Origin: Brevibacillus sp042683565 | Lineage (GTDB): Bacteria; Bacillota; Bacilli; Brevibacillales; Brevibacillaceae | DNA: 64,000 nucleotides | NCBI RefSeq assembly: GCF_042683565.1 | Contig: NZ_JBHUJW010000021.1 | Span: forward strand, 84,874-148,873 | Direction: 5' to 3' | Part shown: positions 24,192 to 33,213 of the stretch, piece after piece | How the letters are laid out: the number at the start of each line of letters is the position of its first letter | Position numbering within the stretch: position 1 is the first letter of the stretch | The notes under the pieces: model-generated | Databases searched by the model: none | What the model was told of the DNA's origin: nothing | Seen by the model: only the letters and a program-made list of their open reading frames with translations | Position numbers and translations under genes: made by a program

Positions 24192-25082
24192 ATGAGAGCA
24201 CGAGTCATGGATCGCGCCGCCACAGTCGTCCTGACCTTGATCGCGGTGCTGATCATCAGTACGCTGTTTGGCCTGCTTGGCTTTATTTTGACGCAGGGGG
24301 CGCACAAGCTGAATCTCGATTTCCTCACGTCTCCGCCCGATATTGTCAAGGCGGGTGGCGGGATCGGCCCGCAATTATTCAATTCCTTGTACCTGCTGGT
24401 GTTGACGATGCTGATCTCGCTGCCGCTGGGAATCGGCGCGGGCATTTACATGGCGGAATACGCGCCGGACAACCGGTTCACCCAGTTTATCCGGATGAGC
24501 ATCGAAGTGCTGTCTTCCCTGCCGTCCATCGTCGTCGGTCTGTTCGGCCTGCTCGTTTTCGTAAACATGACGGGCTGGGGATACTCCTTGCTCTCCGGGG
24601 CGTTGGCGCTGACGGTGTTTAATCTGCCGCTGCTGGTTCGCGTGACCGAGGACGCCCTGCGTAACGTGCCGCGCAGCCAAAAGGAAGCGAGTCTCGCACT
24701 TGGCATCACGAAATGGCGGACGATCGTCTCTGTCATCCTGCCCGCCGCACTTCCGGGAATCATCACGGGAGCGATTCTGGCGTCAGGGCGCGTATTCGGA
24801 GAAGCGGCTGCGCTGCTCTTTACGGCAGGCATGTCGTCTCCCAACCTCAATTTTGCCGACATGTCGCTGGCCAGTTCGACATCTCCGCTCAATCCGTTCC
24901 GCCCGGCTGAGACGCTGGCCGTGCACATCTGGAAAGTGAACAGCGAAGGGCTGACGCCTGACGCCCGCGACGTCGCCGACGGGGCAGCCGCTGTATTGAT
25001 TATCGCGGTGCTGCTCTTTAACATCTCGGCCCGCTGGTTTGGCACATGGGTCTACAAAAAGATGACGTCGGGCTCAAACTAA
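24192..25082 (+). CDS. pstA: phosphate ABC transporter permease PstA
   Basis: A 296-residue permease with six predicted helices. Its coupling loop has VPRSQKEASLALGITKW, and the segments LSSLPSIVVGLFGLLVFV and ASGRVFGEAAALLFTAG are typical of PstA. It forms the membrane channel with PstC. One base separates it from pstC's stop codon, so the two are translationally linked. Confidence 0.93.
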   Translation: MRARVMDRAATVVLTLIAVLIISTLFGLLGFILTQGAHKLNLDFLTSPPDIVKAGGGIGPQLFNSLYLLVLTMLISLPLGIGAGIYMAEYAPDNRFTQFIRMSIEVLSSLPSIVVGLFGLLVFVNMTGWGYSLLSGALALTVFNLPLLVRVTEDALRNVPRSQKEASLALGITKWRTIVSVILPAALPGIITGAILASGRVFGEAAALLFTAGMSSPNLNFADMSLASSTSPLNPFRPAETLAVHIWKVNSEGLTPDARDVADGAAAVLIIAVLLFNISARWFGTWVYKKMTSGSN

Positions 25083-25094
25083 GGAGGGGAAAGC

Positions 25095-25868
25095 ATGTCA
25101 CCACTCACCATGCAAGAGGCGATCATTCAGGCGCGCGATGTGTCCGTCTATTACGGGGAGAAGCGCGCCGTTCACAACATCAACCTGGATATCGAGCGCC
25201 ATTCGGTGACGGCTTTCATCGGCCCGTCCGGCTGCGGAAAATCTACGCTGCTGCGCAGCCTGAACCGGATGAACGACCTCGTGCCCACTTGCCGCGTCAC
25301 TGGCTCGATCGTCGTGGACGGCATTGACATCAACAGCGAGCAGGTCAACATCGAAGGGCTGCGCCAGGTCGTCGGGATGGTTTTTCAACGCGCCAACCCG
25401 TTTTTCAAGTCGATTTACGAAAACATCGCGTTCGCCCCGCGCTTCCACGGTATGCGCGACAAGCGCGAACTCGATGAGCTGGTAGAGACCAGCTTGCGCA
25501 AGGCAGCGCTGTGGGACGAGGTCAAGGACCGCCTGAAAGATTCGGCGCTCTCGCTCTCCGGCGGTCAGCAGCAACGTCTGTGCATCGCCCGGGCGATCGC
25601 CATGCAGCCGACCATTTTGCTCCTGGATGAACCCGCATCTGCTTTGGACCCGATTTCGACCATGAAGATCGAGGAGCTGGTCATGCAGTTGAAAGAAGAG
25701 TACACGATCGTCATCGTGACGCACAATCTGCACCAGGCAGCACGGATTTCCGAAAAGACCGCCTTCTTCCTGCTGGGAGAGCTGGTCGAAATGGATGAGA
25801 CGTCGAAAATCTTTACCTCGCCGGCAAACGAAAAGACGGAAGCGTACATCAGCGGCCGTTTTGGCTGA
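25095..25868 (+). CDS. pstB: phosphate ABC transporter ATP-binding protein (copy 1)
   Basis: A 257-residue ATPase with Walker A GPSGCGKSTLLR, Q-loop FQRANPFFKSIYEN, signature LSGGQQQRLCIARAI and Walker B ILLLDEPASALDP, then THNLHQA. The Q-loop reads QRANPF instead of the usual QKPNPF/QHPNPF of PstB. A second PstB is encoded ~2.4 kb downstream. RBS AAGGAGGGGA. Ends at a strong terminator. Confidence 0.93.
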   Translation: MSPLTMQEAIIQARDVSVYYGEKRAVHNINLDIERHSVTAFIGPSGCGKSTLLRSLNRMNDLVPTCRVTGSIVVDGIDINSEQVNIEGLRQVVGMVFQRANPFFKSIYENIAFAPRFHGMRDKRELDELVETSLRKAALWDEVKDRLKDSALSLSGGQQQRLCIARAIAMQPTILLLDEPASALDPISTMKIEELVMQLKEEYTIVIVTHNLHQAARISEKTAFFLLGELVEMDETSKIFTSPANEKTEAYISGRFG

Positions 25869-25897
25869 TTCCATGCAAAAGCAAATTGAAAAAGAAG

Positions 25898-25937
25898 GGC
25901 CGTCGCCACCGAAAATTTGGGGCGATCGGCCTTTTTT
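25898..25937. terminator. terminator between pstB1 and the convergent MCP gene
   Basis: GGCCGTCGCC (25898-25907) pairs with GGCGATCGGCC (25921-25931), followed by TTTTTT. Confidence 0.82.
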
Positions 25938-26015
25938 GCTGTTGCTTGGTTGCTGTGGGCAGCACCAGTGCAGCGGGATGGGAGGGAGCCTGGACGAACG
26001 GACCGGAGATTGCGA

Positions 26016-28040
26016 TCAGGCGGATGCCTTCTCTGTCGTCCGGAAAAAACTGATTTCCTGCTCCAGATCTTCGATGATAGCGGTGAGCCGTTCGGAATCG
26101 TGCAGGAACTGCTCGGATAGCGACAGACTCTCCTGGGTGGCCGCGACCGCCTGTTGGGTACCGCTGACGACTTCCTGTGCGGAAAGGGAGAGGCTGTCCA
26201 CCCGCTCCTGGATGGTTTGGCTTTGCTCCTGAACGGATGCCGCAAGCTGCCGGATGTCAGCGAACTGCGCCGTCAACGCTTCGCTGATGTGGATCGTCTG
26301 CCGGAAAATGTCTGTCGCCTGATGGAGCGTCCGGATGCCGCTCGCGGTCGCGTGATCGGTCAGCTCCAGACAATCGGCGACGCGCTCCATCCGCTGTTCT
26401 CCCGAGCGGATGACATGTTCGATCCGGGAGGTCGCTTCCTCGGATTGTTCCGACAACAGCCGGATTTCATCGGCGACGATGCCGAAGCCCCGCCCGGCCT
26501 GACCTGCGCGTGAGGCTTCGATACGCGCATTGAGGGACAGCAGCTTGGTCCGTTTGGAGATTTGCGCGATCAGGTCGAGAATGTCCCGGATGTCCGCCAT
26601 GCTTTCTCTCATCGCCGTCATGGCATTGAGCGAGGATTTCATGTCCTCCGAAATCTTGTGCATGTCCGCTGTCAGCGCATCGATGGAGGAGGCAGCCATA
26701 GCACTTTGCTTGCGCGACTTTTGATTTTGTTCGCCCGCCGTCTCCATCGAGTGCGTAATGCGGGACATTTCTTCCGTGATGTCGGCCATGGTCTCGTGGA
26801 TGTTCGCGATCTGCACCTGCTGATGATCCATCTCCTGCGCCAGTTTTTCCGTCACGGCGACGACCTCGTTTTGCATGGCGTGGGAATGGCGGGAGCCTTG
26901 GCCGACGTGGTGCGCCACCTGTTTGACGTCCACGATGACGTGCTGGATTTTGCCGATGATGGAGCGAATCTGCCCGCTCATGCTGTTGAAGCTGTCGGCC
27001 AGCTGGCGGAGCTCGTCGTTGGTCTGAACCTGCATGACCTGGTGCAGATGCCCTTCGCTAAACGCCGAAAGCTTTTTCTGCACTTCCTGCAGCGGCCGGA
27101 TGATCTTGCGGACGAAGATGGACAGCAGGACGGCGAGGGCGGCAGCCCCGACGACGGAGATCGCCAGAATCGTCAGCTGCAGGGAGTGGACATCGCGTTT
27201 GATTTCCTCAGCCGACTGGAGGACGATCATGCCCCAGCCCAATGCCGGATCGTACTGGAAGGCTCCGAAGTAATCAACTCCGTTCAAGCTCACCTGCTCG
27301 AAGCCGCTCTGGCCGGCGATCACGTGCCGGACGATGGGGAACTGGTCCATGGCGGGCCGCTTGAGGGCATAAGCCTTGTCCGGATGGGCGATGAGCTTCC
27401 CGTGGCGGTCGACGATCATGGCGTAGCCGGTTTCTCCCAGCTTGATCTGCCCGATAAATTCGCTTAGCTTGGGGACGGACACGAAAGCGACGACCACGCC
27501 GACCGTCTGCTCGTCCTCGTCGTGCAAAGGCAGGGAGACGGCGATCTTGGGAAACTCCGTCCGGGAAAACTGGAAAACGTCGGAAAAGTAAGCGCCTTGC
27601 TGCTTCATTGCGCCTGCATACCAGTCGGTCTTTCGCGGGTCGTAGTCGGCTGCGAGAGGAGAGCCGGGAAAGGTCAAATAGCGTCCGTCCGCAGTCGCTA
27701 CCTGGATTTCCGAGATGGTCGGATTGGCCGTGACGATGTCGGACAAAATGCCGAACAGCTGGCCGTTTGTCAGCTTGCTATTTTTGTACGACCAGCCAAA
27801 GGACTGCAAGGCGGTTTCGATGGTGCTCACGCGGCTGCTTGCCTTTTGCATGGCGGAGCTGGCTGCGTCCTTCAGTTGCTGGTTCGCTTTCTCATTGAGC
27901 ATCGCTTCGGATTGATTGCTGATAAAAAAGGCGGCGATTGCCATCATCCCGACTACCATGGACAGGATGCCGAAGAACAGCCGCGTGAAGATGGAGCGGT
28001 ACTGAACAGATGTCATTTTTTCCTGGTTTTTCCTCCGCAT
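26016..28040 (-). CDS. methyl-accepting chemotaxis protein, double-Cache sensor
   Basis: A 674-residue transmembrane chemoreceptor. Membrane helix 1 spans ~17-40. An extracellular dCache domain follows (~45-275), with LQSFGWSYKN, TADGRYLTFPGSPLAADYDPRKTDWYAGA written in part, and GYAMIVDRHGKLIAHPDK. Helix 2 is at ~285-305. A HAMP domain comes next (RPLQEVQKKLSAFSEGHLHQ), then a signalling domain with the conserved hairpin tip (KRTKLLSLNARIEASRAGQAGRGFGIVADEIRLLSEQSEEA region, ~510-550). ATG 28040 follows AAGGAGAGAG. It lies between two pst genes on the opposite strand, so phosphate or a phosphorylated compound is a possible ligand. That is inference from position; the Cache domain usually binds amino or carboxylic acids. 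Confidence 0.9.
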   Translation of the reverse strand: MRRKNQEKMTSVQYRSIFTRLFFGILSMVVGMMAIAAFFISNQSEAMLNEKANQQLKDAASSAMQKASSRVSTIETALQSFGWSYKNSKLTNGQLFGILSDIVTANPTISEIQVATADGRYLTFPGSPLAADYDPRKTDWYAGAMKQQGAYFSDVFQFSRTEFPKIAVSLPLHDEDEQTVGVVVAFVSVPKLSEFIGQIKLGETGYAMIVDRHGKLIAHPDKAYALKRPAMDQFPIVRHVIAGQSGFEQVSLNGVDYFGAFQYDPALGWGMIVLQSAEEIKRDVHSLQLTILAISVVGAAALAVLLSIFVRKIIRPLQEVQKKLSAFSEGHLHQVMQVQTNDELRQLADSFNSMSGQIRSIIGKIQHVIVDVKQVAHHVGQGSRHSHAMQNEVVAVTEKLAQEMDHQQVQIANIHETMADITEEMSRITHSMETAGEQNQKSRKQSAMAASSIDALTADMHKISEDMKSSLNAMTAMRESMADIRDILDLIAQISKRTKLLSLNARIEASRAGQAGRGFGIVADEIRLLSEQSEEATSRIEHVIRSGEQRMERVADCLELTDHATASGIRTLHQATDIFRQTIHISEALTAQFADIRQLAASVQEQSQTIQERVDSLSLSAQEVVSGTQQAVAATQESLSLSEQFLHDSERLTAIIEDLEQEISFFRTTEKASA

Positions 28041-28124
28041 CAAGTGCTCTCTCCTTCTATGACAGAACGTTCAGCTTTTATTGTAGAGGGCAAGCAGCAG
28101 AGCGTATACGGTTTGCCGACAACC

Positions 28125-28207
28125 TTTACCAGAACTTAACTTTGCGGAAAAACTTAAAGGAAACTTAACAAAGTCCATACACAGCCGCAATATTGGCCAG
28201 CTATCAT
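28125..28207 (+). promoter_or_regulatory. Pho-box-like array and promoter of pstB2
   Basis: Hexamers TTTACC (28125), TTAACT (28136), TTAAAG (28154) and TTAACA (28165) fall on 11-bp steps in two pairs, like PhoP direct repeats. A -10 candidate TATCAT lies at 28202-28207. This suggests pstB2 has its own phosphate-controlled promoter. Confidence 0.6.
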
Positions 28208-28256
28208 GATGGGGATAGCACGCTATTGACGCCATTTGCGAAGGAGATAAGACCGT

Positions 28257-29009
28257 ATGAGTGTGATTGCAGTCCGGGAATTGAACCTCTTCTACGGTAA
28301 CAAGCAGGCCCTCTACCATATAGAGCTCGATGTGGAAGCTCACTCGATTACAGCCCTGATCGGTCCGTCGGGTTGCGGGAAATCTACCTTTTTGCGGACG
28401 TTGAACCGGATGAACGACTCGGTCGCCCATACGAAGATCACGGGGAGCGTGAAGGTGTTCGACGAAGACATCTACAGCTCCGGAGTAGAGGTAGAGCGGC
28501 TGCGCAAAAATATCGGCATGGTGTTCCAGCACCCGAATCCGTTTCCGAAGAGCATCTACGACAACATTGCTTACGGACCAAGGCTGCACGGCCAAAACGA
28601 CCGCCACAGGCTGGACGAGATCGTGGAAAACAGCCTGCGGGCAGCGGCGCTGTGGGATGAGGTAAAGGACGTGCTGAAAAAGCCGGCGACAGGCTTGTCC
28701 GGCGGTCAGCAGCAGCGTCTGTGCATTGCGCGTGCCCTGGCTGTCCAGCCGATGATTTTGTTGATGGACGAACCGACGTCGGCTCTCGATCCGATCTCGA
28801 CAGCGAAAATCGAAGAGCTGCTGGAGGAACTGAAGGACGACTACACGATCGTCATCGTGACGCACAACATGCAGCAGGCGGCGCGCATTTCCGACAAGAC
28901 CGCCTTTTTCCTGAACGGCGAGCTGGTCGAGTATGACGCGACGCCCGCCATTTTCCAAAATCCGCGCGACAAGCGGACCGAAGATTACATTACCGGACGT
29001 TTCGGATAA
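28257..29009 (+). CDS. pstB: phosphate ABC transporter ATP-binding protein (copy 2)
   Basis: A 250-residue PstB with Walker A GPSGCGKSTFLR, the canonical PstB Q-loop QHPNPFPKSIYDN, LSGGQQQRLCIARAL and ILLMDEPTSALDP, then THNMQQA. It is clearly paralogous to the ATPase at 25095. B. subtilis also carries two pstB genes, but adjacent. Here a chemoreceptor gene on the other strand separates them and this copy has its own Pho-box-like leader. Confidence 0.93.
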   Translation: MSVIAVRELNLFYGNKQALYHIELDVEAHSITALIGPSGCGKSTFLRTLNRMNDSVAHTKITGSVKVFDEDIYSSGVEVERLRKNIGMVFQHPNPFPKSIYDNIAYGPRLHGQNDRHRLDEIVENSLRAAALWDEVKDVLKKPATGLSGGQQQRLCIARALAVQPMILLMDEPTSALDPISTAKIEELLEELKDDYTIVIVTHNMQQAARISDKTAFFLNGELVEYDATPAIFQNPRDKRTEDYITGRFG

Positions 29010-29118
29010 TGATGAATTGTAGTAAGGTAGGTGAGTAGGCTCATTCGAGTCTGCTCTTTTTTCATTGCAGACAAGATGGGTACAGGACAAAAAGAAGAGT
29101 ATAGAGGAGAAATCGCAA

Positions 29119-30414
29119 GTGGAGTGGATCTCATTTCTTATTTTTTTGGCGACGCTTACCTTGGTGATCTGGCAGCCGCGCGGATTGTCGATCGGCTATC
29201 CAGCAGTGGGGGGAGCGCTCCTGGCGTTGGTTACCGGAGTCGTGACGTTCGCGGACGTAGAGGAAGTGACCGCGATCGTCTGGAATGCTACCTTCGCGCT
29301 GGTCGGCATTATCATTATCTCGCTCATCCTCGATGAGATCGGGTTCTTTGAATGGGCCGCCCTGCACATGGCAAGGCTGGCAAAAGGAAACGGGCGGTGG
29401 ATGTTTGCCTATACCATCCTGCTGGGGACGATCGTCTCGGCATTGTTTACCAATGACGGTACAGCGCTGATATTGACGCCGATCGTGCTGGCGCAAGTGC
29501 GGGCGCTGCAGCTCGATCCGAAGGTAGTGCTGGCGTTTGTCATGGCCAGCGGATTTATCGCGGACACCAGCTCTCTGCCGTTCGTCGTCAGCAATCTGGT
29601 CAACATCGTATCCGCCGATTACTTTGGGATCGGTTTTGCGGAGTACGCCTCCCGGATGGTTTTGCCGACGCTGTTTTCCGTTGCTGCCAGCCTGGCGATG
29701 CTGTTTCTTTACTTTCGCAAAAGCATTCCCGGGCAGATCGATTTGGCGCAGCTGAAAAGTCCGCGCGACGCGATCCGCGACCCCAGACTGTTCCGTCTGG
29801 CCTGGCCGATTCTCGCGCTGCTGCTGGCCGGGTTCTTTCTAAGCGAATCTTTGCACACGCCCGTCTCGTTCATCATCGCGGGAGCGGCGCTCATCTTCAG
29901 TCTGGCGGCGAAAAGCAGTCCGACCGTCGAGATGCGCCGCATCGTCAAGGAAGCGCCGTGGGTGGTCGTCATTTTTTCCATCGGCATGTACGTGGTCGTC
30001 TGGGGGCTGCACAATGCCAAACTGACAGATCTGGTCAAGTCGCTGCTGGCCGGGTGGATCGTCCACGGTTCGCTATTGGGTGTGACCATCGGGACCGGGT
30101 ATCTTTCCGCGCTTCTTTCCTCCCTGATGAACAATCTGCCCACGGTCATGTTCCACGCGCTCGCGATTGGTTCGACCGAGGCGAACGGGGTCATGCGCGA
30201 GGCCATGGTCTACGCCAATGTCATCGGCAGCGATCTCGGACCGAAGATCACCCCGATCGGTTCGCTTGCGACATTGCTCTGGCTCCACGTCCTGGGCAGA
30301 AAGGACGTCAAGATCACGTGGGGACAATATTTCCGTACAGGGATCATCCTCACCGTCCCTACTCTGCTGGTCACGCTGATCGGCCTGTATGTCACGCTAA
30401 AGTGGTTTGATTGA
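29119..30414 (+). CDS. arsB: ArsB/NhaD-type ion transporter (arsenite efflux-like)
   Basis: A ~431-residue membrane protein with 10-12 helices. The segments TNDGTALILTPIVLAQ, SGFIADTSSLPFVVSNLVNIV and MNNLPTVMFHALAIG match the ArsB branch of the ion-transporter superfamily; YANVIGSDLGPKITPIGSLATLLWLHVL is a strong ArsB C-terminal signature. GTG 29119 follows AGAGGAGA at a spacing of 8; a longer frame to 29065 adds a hydrophilic lead without RBS. No arsenate reductase or ArsR gene is adjacent (the nearest ArsR-type gene is 2.8 kb away, past a dehydrogenase cluster), so arsenite is a probable but unproved substrate. Confidence 0.85.
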   Translation: MEWISFLIFLATLTLVIWQPRGLSIGYPAVGGALLALVTGVVTFADVEEVTAIVWNATFALVGIIIISLILDEIGFFEWAALHMARLAKGNGRWMFAYTILLGTIVSALFTNDGTALILTPIVLAQVRALQLDPKVVLAFVMASGFIADTSSLPFVVSNLVNIVSADYFGIGFAEYASRMVLPTLFSVAASLAMLFLYFRKSIPGQIDLAQLKSPRDAIRDPRLFRLAWPILALLLAGFFLSESLHTPVSFIIAGAALIFSLAAKSSPTVEMRRIVKEAPWVVVIFSIGMYVVVWGLHNAKLTDLVKSLLAGWIVHGSLLGVTIGTGYLSALLSSLMNNLPTVMFHALAIGSTEANGVMREAMVYANVIGSDLGPKITPIGSLATLLWLHVLGRKDVKITWGQYFRTGIILTVPTLLVTLIGLYVTLKWFD

Positions 30415-30492
30415 GCGCCGGACGCGAAAGATTGCATAACGAGCATCCCCCAAGGAAAAAATAGGCACAGCACTGAAAAGGGGGAAGCTTCC

Positions 30493-30885
30493 ATGTGGCA
30501 TGGTTGGCCAATCGAGCGAGTCCTCATTTTGTTCTCCGGACTCGCCTTTGCAATGATTGCGATACAGGTTACACTGTTTCATTCCCGGCAAAACTTTCGT
30601 CACTGGGCGATGTGGGTGCCGGTCATTGAGCTGCCGCTGTTTGCGGTTACCGCGATTGTCCTTTCGTTCATGAACGCTGGCTGGCTGCGGTGGCTGTTTG
30701 CCTTTTTGATGGTAGTCGGCATGGCGGGCGGAGTATACGGCGCCTATTTGCATACCGTCGGGGTCGGACAGCGCGTAGGCGGGTATTCCCAGGGGCAAAA
30801 CTTCATGGTGGGGCCGCCCATTATTTTGCCGCTGCTCTTGACGGCAGTTGCGGCATTGGGGCTCATCGCCCTGTTTTGGGGGTGA
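30493..30885 (+). CDS. four-helix membrane protein of unknown function
   Basis: A 130-residue protein with about four membrane helices (WPIERVLILFSGLAFAMI, MWVPVIELPLFAVTAIVLSF, WLRWLFAFLMVVGMAGG, GPPIILPLLLTAVAALG). A short loop with HTVGVGQRVGGYSQGQNFM precedes the last helix. RBS GGGGGAAGC lies before ATG 30493. It ends six bases before the subunit-3 gene, in what looks like a three-gene operon with a GMC dehydrogenase. It may be the membrane anchor or electron-accepting partner of that complex. No heme-ligand pattern typical of cytochromes was seen, and I do not recognise a family. Confidence 0.75.
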   Translation: MWHGWPIERVLILFSGLAFAMIAIQVTLFHSRQNFRHWAMWVPVIELPLFAVTAIVLSFMNAGWLRWLFAFLMVVGMAGGVYGAYLHTVGVGQRVGGYSQGQNFMVGPPIILPLLLTAVAALGLIALFWG

Positions 30886-30891
30886 CGGAAA

Positions 30892-31494
30892 ATGGCAGAA
30901 GAAAGCCGCTACCCAAACTATGACGTGTGGGAGCAGCATACGAAGTGGGACGCCCATACGAAAAAGGTCGTAGGTGCCCGCCGCAGCCCGCAAGTCTCCC
31001 ACCAGTTTTTTACGCAAGCCGAGGCGTTGCTCTTGCAGACGGTAGTCAGCGTGCTCGTAGACGACCACCGACTCGAGGTGTTGACCTACGTGACGCAGCA
31101 TCTGGACGAATCTACAGCCAGTCCCATCGGGGAAGCCCAGCGAAAAGAGGGGGTCCCGCCGAAAAAACAGCTGTACCGCCAAGGGCTGGCCGGGATCGAC
31201 GCCGAGAGCCATGCGGTGTACGGGGCAGGTTTTATCGGGTTGAAACCTGAAGGGCAGCAGGCGATCATGCGAGCCGTTTCCTTGGGAGAGTGCAAAGACA
31301 AGGCGGCGTGGGGCGATGTCCCGCCCGCAGATTTTTTCAAGCAGCTCCTGCACGACACAGTGTCGGCTTACTACTCGCATCCGTTGGTCTGGTCAGAGAT
31401 CGGGTACGGCGGTCCTGCCTATCCCCGGGGGTACGTCCGGGTGGAAAAAGGCTTGACAGATCCATGGGAGGCGAAAGTAAATGGCAATGGATGA
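30892..31494 (+). CDS. gluconate 2-dehydrogenase subunit 3 family protein
   Basis: A 200-residue protein of the gluconate 2-dehydrogenase small-subunit family, judged by HQFFTQAEALLLQTVVSVLVDD near the start, QGLAGIDAESHAVYG in the middle and FFKQLLHDTVSAYYSHPLVWSEIGYGGPAYPRGYVRVEKG at the end (only short parts are diagnostic: the GYGGPAYPRGY segment). Unlike many homologues it shows no Tat signal, so it may be cytoplasmic. It overlaps the GMC oxidoreductase by 14 bases, as expected for two subunits of one enzyme. Confidence 0.85.
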   Translation: MAEESRYPNYDVWEQHTKWDAHTKKVVGARRSPQVSHQFFTQAEALLLQTVVSVLVDDHRLEVLTYVTQHLDESTASPIGEAQRKEGVPPKKQLYRQGLAGIDAESHAVYGAGFIGLKPEGQQAIMRAVSLGECKDKAAWGDVPPADFFKQLLHDTVSAYYSHPLVWSEIGYGGPAYPRGYVRVEKGLTDPWEAKVNGNG

Positions 31495-33118
31495 GCGCGT
31501 CACACATCACAGCGACCATTACGACGGGTACCGCTCGCGCAGCCTGGACCAGCGCAAATACAAGGACGAGGCCGATGTGTGCATCGTCGGTGCCGGAGCG
31601 GCCGGGGGTGTGCTCGCCTATGAGCTGGCGAAGGCGGGGCTGCGGGTCGTCGTCATCGAGGCAGGGCCGTTCTGGGACCCGCAGAGCGACTTTGCCAGCG
31701 ACGAGCTGTCCATGCGCAGGCTAGCCTGGCAACAGACTCGGATCGTAGCGGGGGCAGATCCGCTGCGGCTGGGCCACAACAACTCCGGGCGCGGCGTCGG
31801 CGGGGGCACCGTCCATTTTACGGGCGTGTTCCTCCGTTTTCACGAGAGCGATTTCCGTACCCGGACGTTGGATGGCGTGGGCGAGGACTGGCCGATCACG
31901 TATCAGGACCTGGCTCCGTACTACGACAAGATCGAGCGGGAAATTGCCGTCTCCGGCCCGTCGCATTTTCCGTGGGGAGCATTTCACGGCCCGTACCCGT
32001 ACCCGGTCCGCGAGCCGATCAGCGCCAATTCGCAGCTGTTCCGGGAAGCGTGCGAGAAGCTCGGGTACGGCAGCGTCGTGGCCCCGCTGGCGATTCTGTC
32101 CGCCCCGTTTGACGGCCGGCCGCCCTGCATCAATCGCGGCTTTTGCAATCAGGGCTGCATGCCGAACGCCAAGTACAGCGGGCTGATTCACCACATCCCC
32201 AAAGCTATTGTGGAAGGGGCGGAAGTCTTGTCCGACTGCATGGTGACGGAAATTTTGACGGCAGGCGACCGGGTGAGCGGCGTGCTCTTCACCCATGACG
32301 GATTGACGCACCGGCAGATGGCCCGTGTCGTTATTTTGGCCGGCTTTGTCATCGAGACGCCGCGGCTGCTGCTGAATTCCGCGAACTCCCGTTTTCCGGA
32401 CGGGCTCGCCAACTCCAGCGGCTGGGTAGGCAAAGCCATCATGCCGCACTCCAGCCACGATGTGTACGGACGCCTCCCGGAAGAAGTGCGGCTGTACAAA
32501 GGGACGCCTGTGCTCGCGCTGACCCAGCATTTTTATGAAACGGACCGGAACCGGGGGTTTGCCCGCGGCTACACGCTGAGTGCGCACGGCGCAAGGCCTG
32601 TCGCCATGGCAGGGGCGATCTCGGCGGAACGGGAGGACGGCTCGTTTCTCTGGGGGAAACAGCTGCGGGAGACGATGCTCGATTACAATCTGTACGCGCG
32701 GGTGACGTTGGTAGGGGAAGTGCTGCCTCATCCGGACAATGCCGTGACGCTGAGCGAGGAAAAGGACGAGTACGGGATGCCGATTGCCAAGGTCACCTTC
32801 AGCTATCAGGAAAATGACCGGCTGCTGTACCGGCACGCCATCGGGAAGATGAAGGAGATCGTGGAAGCGATGGGCGGGGTGCCCGAGCATGTCGTCTCGG
32901 ATACAGCCCATTTGATGGGAGGATGCCGCATGGGACGCGATCCTGCGACGTCGGTCGTCAATGAATTCGGCCAGTCGCACGACATTCCCAATCTTTTCAT
33001 CGCAGGTGCTTCTACCTTTGTTACATCCGGTGCCAGCAATCCGACAAATACAGTAATGGCGCTGGCTGCCCGCACGGCCGACAAGCTGGTCGAGGCCATG
33101 CGACTGCGCGATTTGTAG
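31481..33118 (+). CDS. GMC family oxidoreductase (gluconate 2-dehydrogenase-like large subunit)
   Basis: A 545-residue FAD enzyme. The dinucleotide motif VCIVGAGAAGGVLAYELA is at ~33-50. The GMC segment RLGHNNSGRGVGGGTVHFTG follows. A cysteine-rich piece PCINRGFCNQGCMPNAK at ~205-222 is typical of the membrane-dehydrogenase branch. C-terminal active-site segments are DTAHLMGGCRMG and GASNPTNTVMALAARTAD. With subunit 3 it probably oxidises a sugar acid or polyol and passes electrons to the membrane. The usual third subunit, a multiheme cytochrome c, is absent; the four-helix protein upstream may replace it. Substrate uncertain. Confidence 0.88.
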   Translation: MAMDERVTHHSDHYDGYRSRSLDQRKYKDEADVCIVGAGAAGGVLAYELAKAGLRVVVIEAGPFWDPQSDFASDELSMRRLAWQQTRIVAGADPLRLGHNNSGRGVGGGTVHFTGVFLRFHESDFRTRTLDGVGEDWPITYQDLAPYYDKIEREIAVSGPSHFPWGAFHGPYPYPVREPISANSQLFREACEKLGYGSVVAPLAILSAPFDGRPPCINRGFCNQGCMPNAKYSGLIHHIPKAIVEGAEVLSDCMVTEILTAGDRVSGVLFTHDGLTHRQMARVVILAGFVIETPRLLLNSANSRFPDGLANSSGWVGKAIMPHSSHDVYGRLPEEVRLYKGTPVLALTQHFYETDRNRGFARGYTLSAHGARPVAMAGAISAEREDGSFLWGKQLRETMLDYNLYARVTLVGEVLPHPDNAVTLSEEKDEYGMPIAKVTFSYQENDRLLYRHAIGKMKEIVEAMGGVPEHVVSDTAHLMGGCRMGRDPATSVVNEFGQSHDIPNLFIAGASTFVTSGASNPTNTVMALAARTADKLVEAMRLRDL

Positions 33119-33213
33119 TGAGCATTCTGGGAACTTTTCTGTTCTTCTCTTCCCCACCGAATCAAACATATTGTATACTGGGAAACAGATAAGCAAGGCA
33201 AAGGTGGGTTCGT

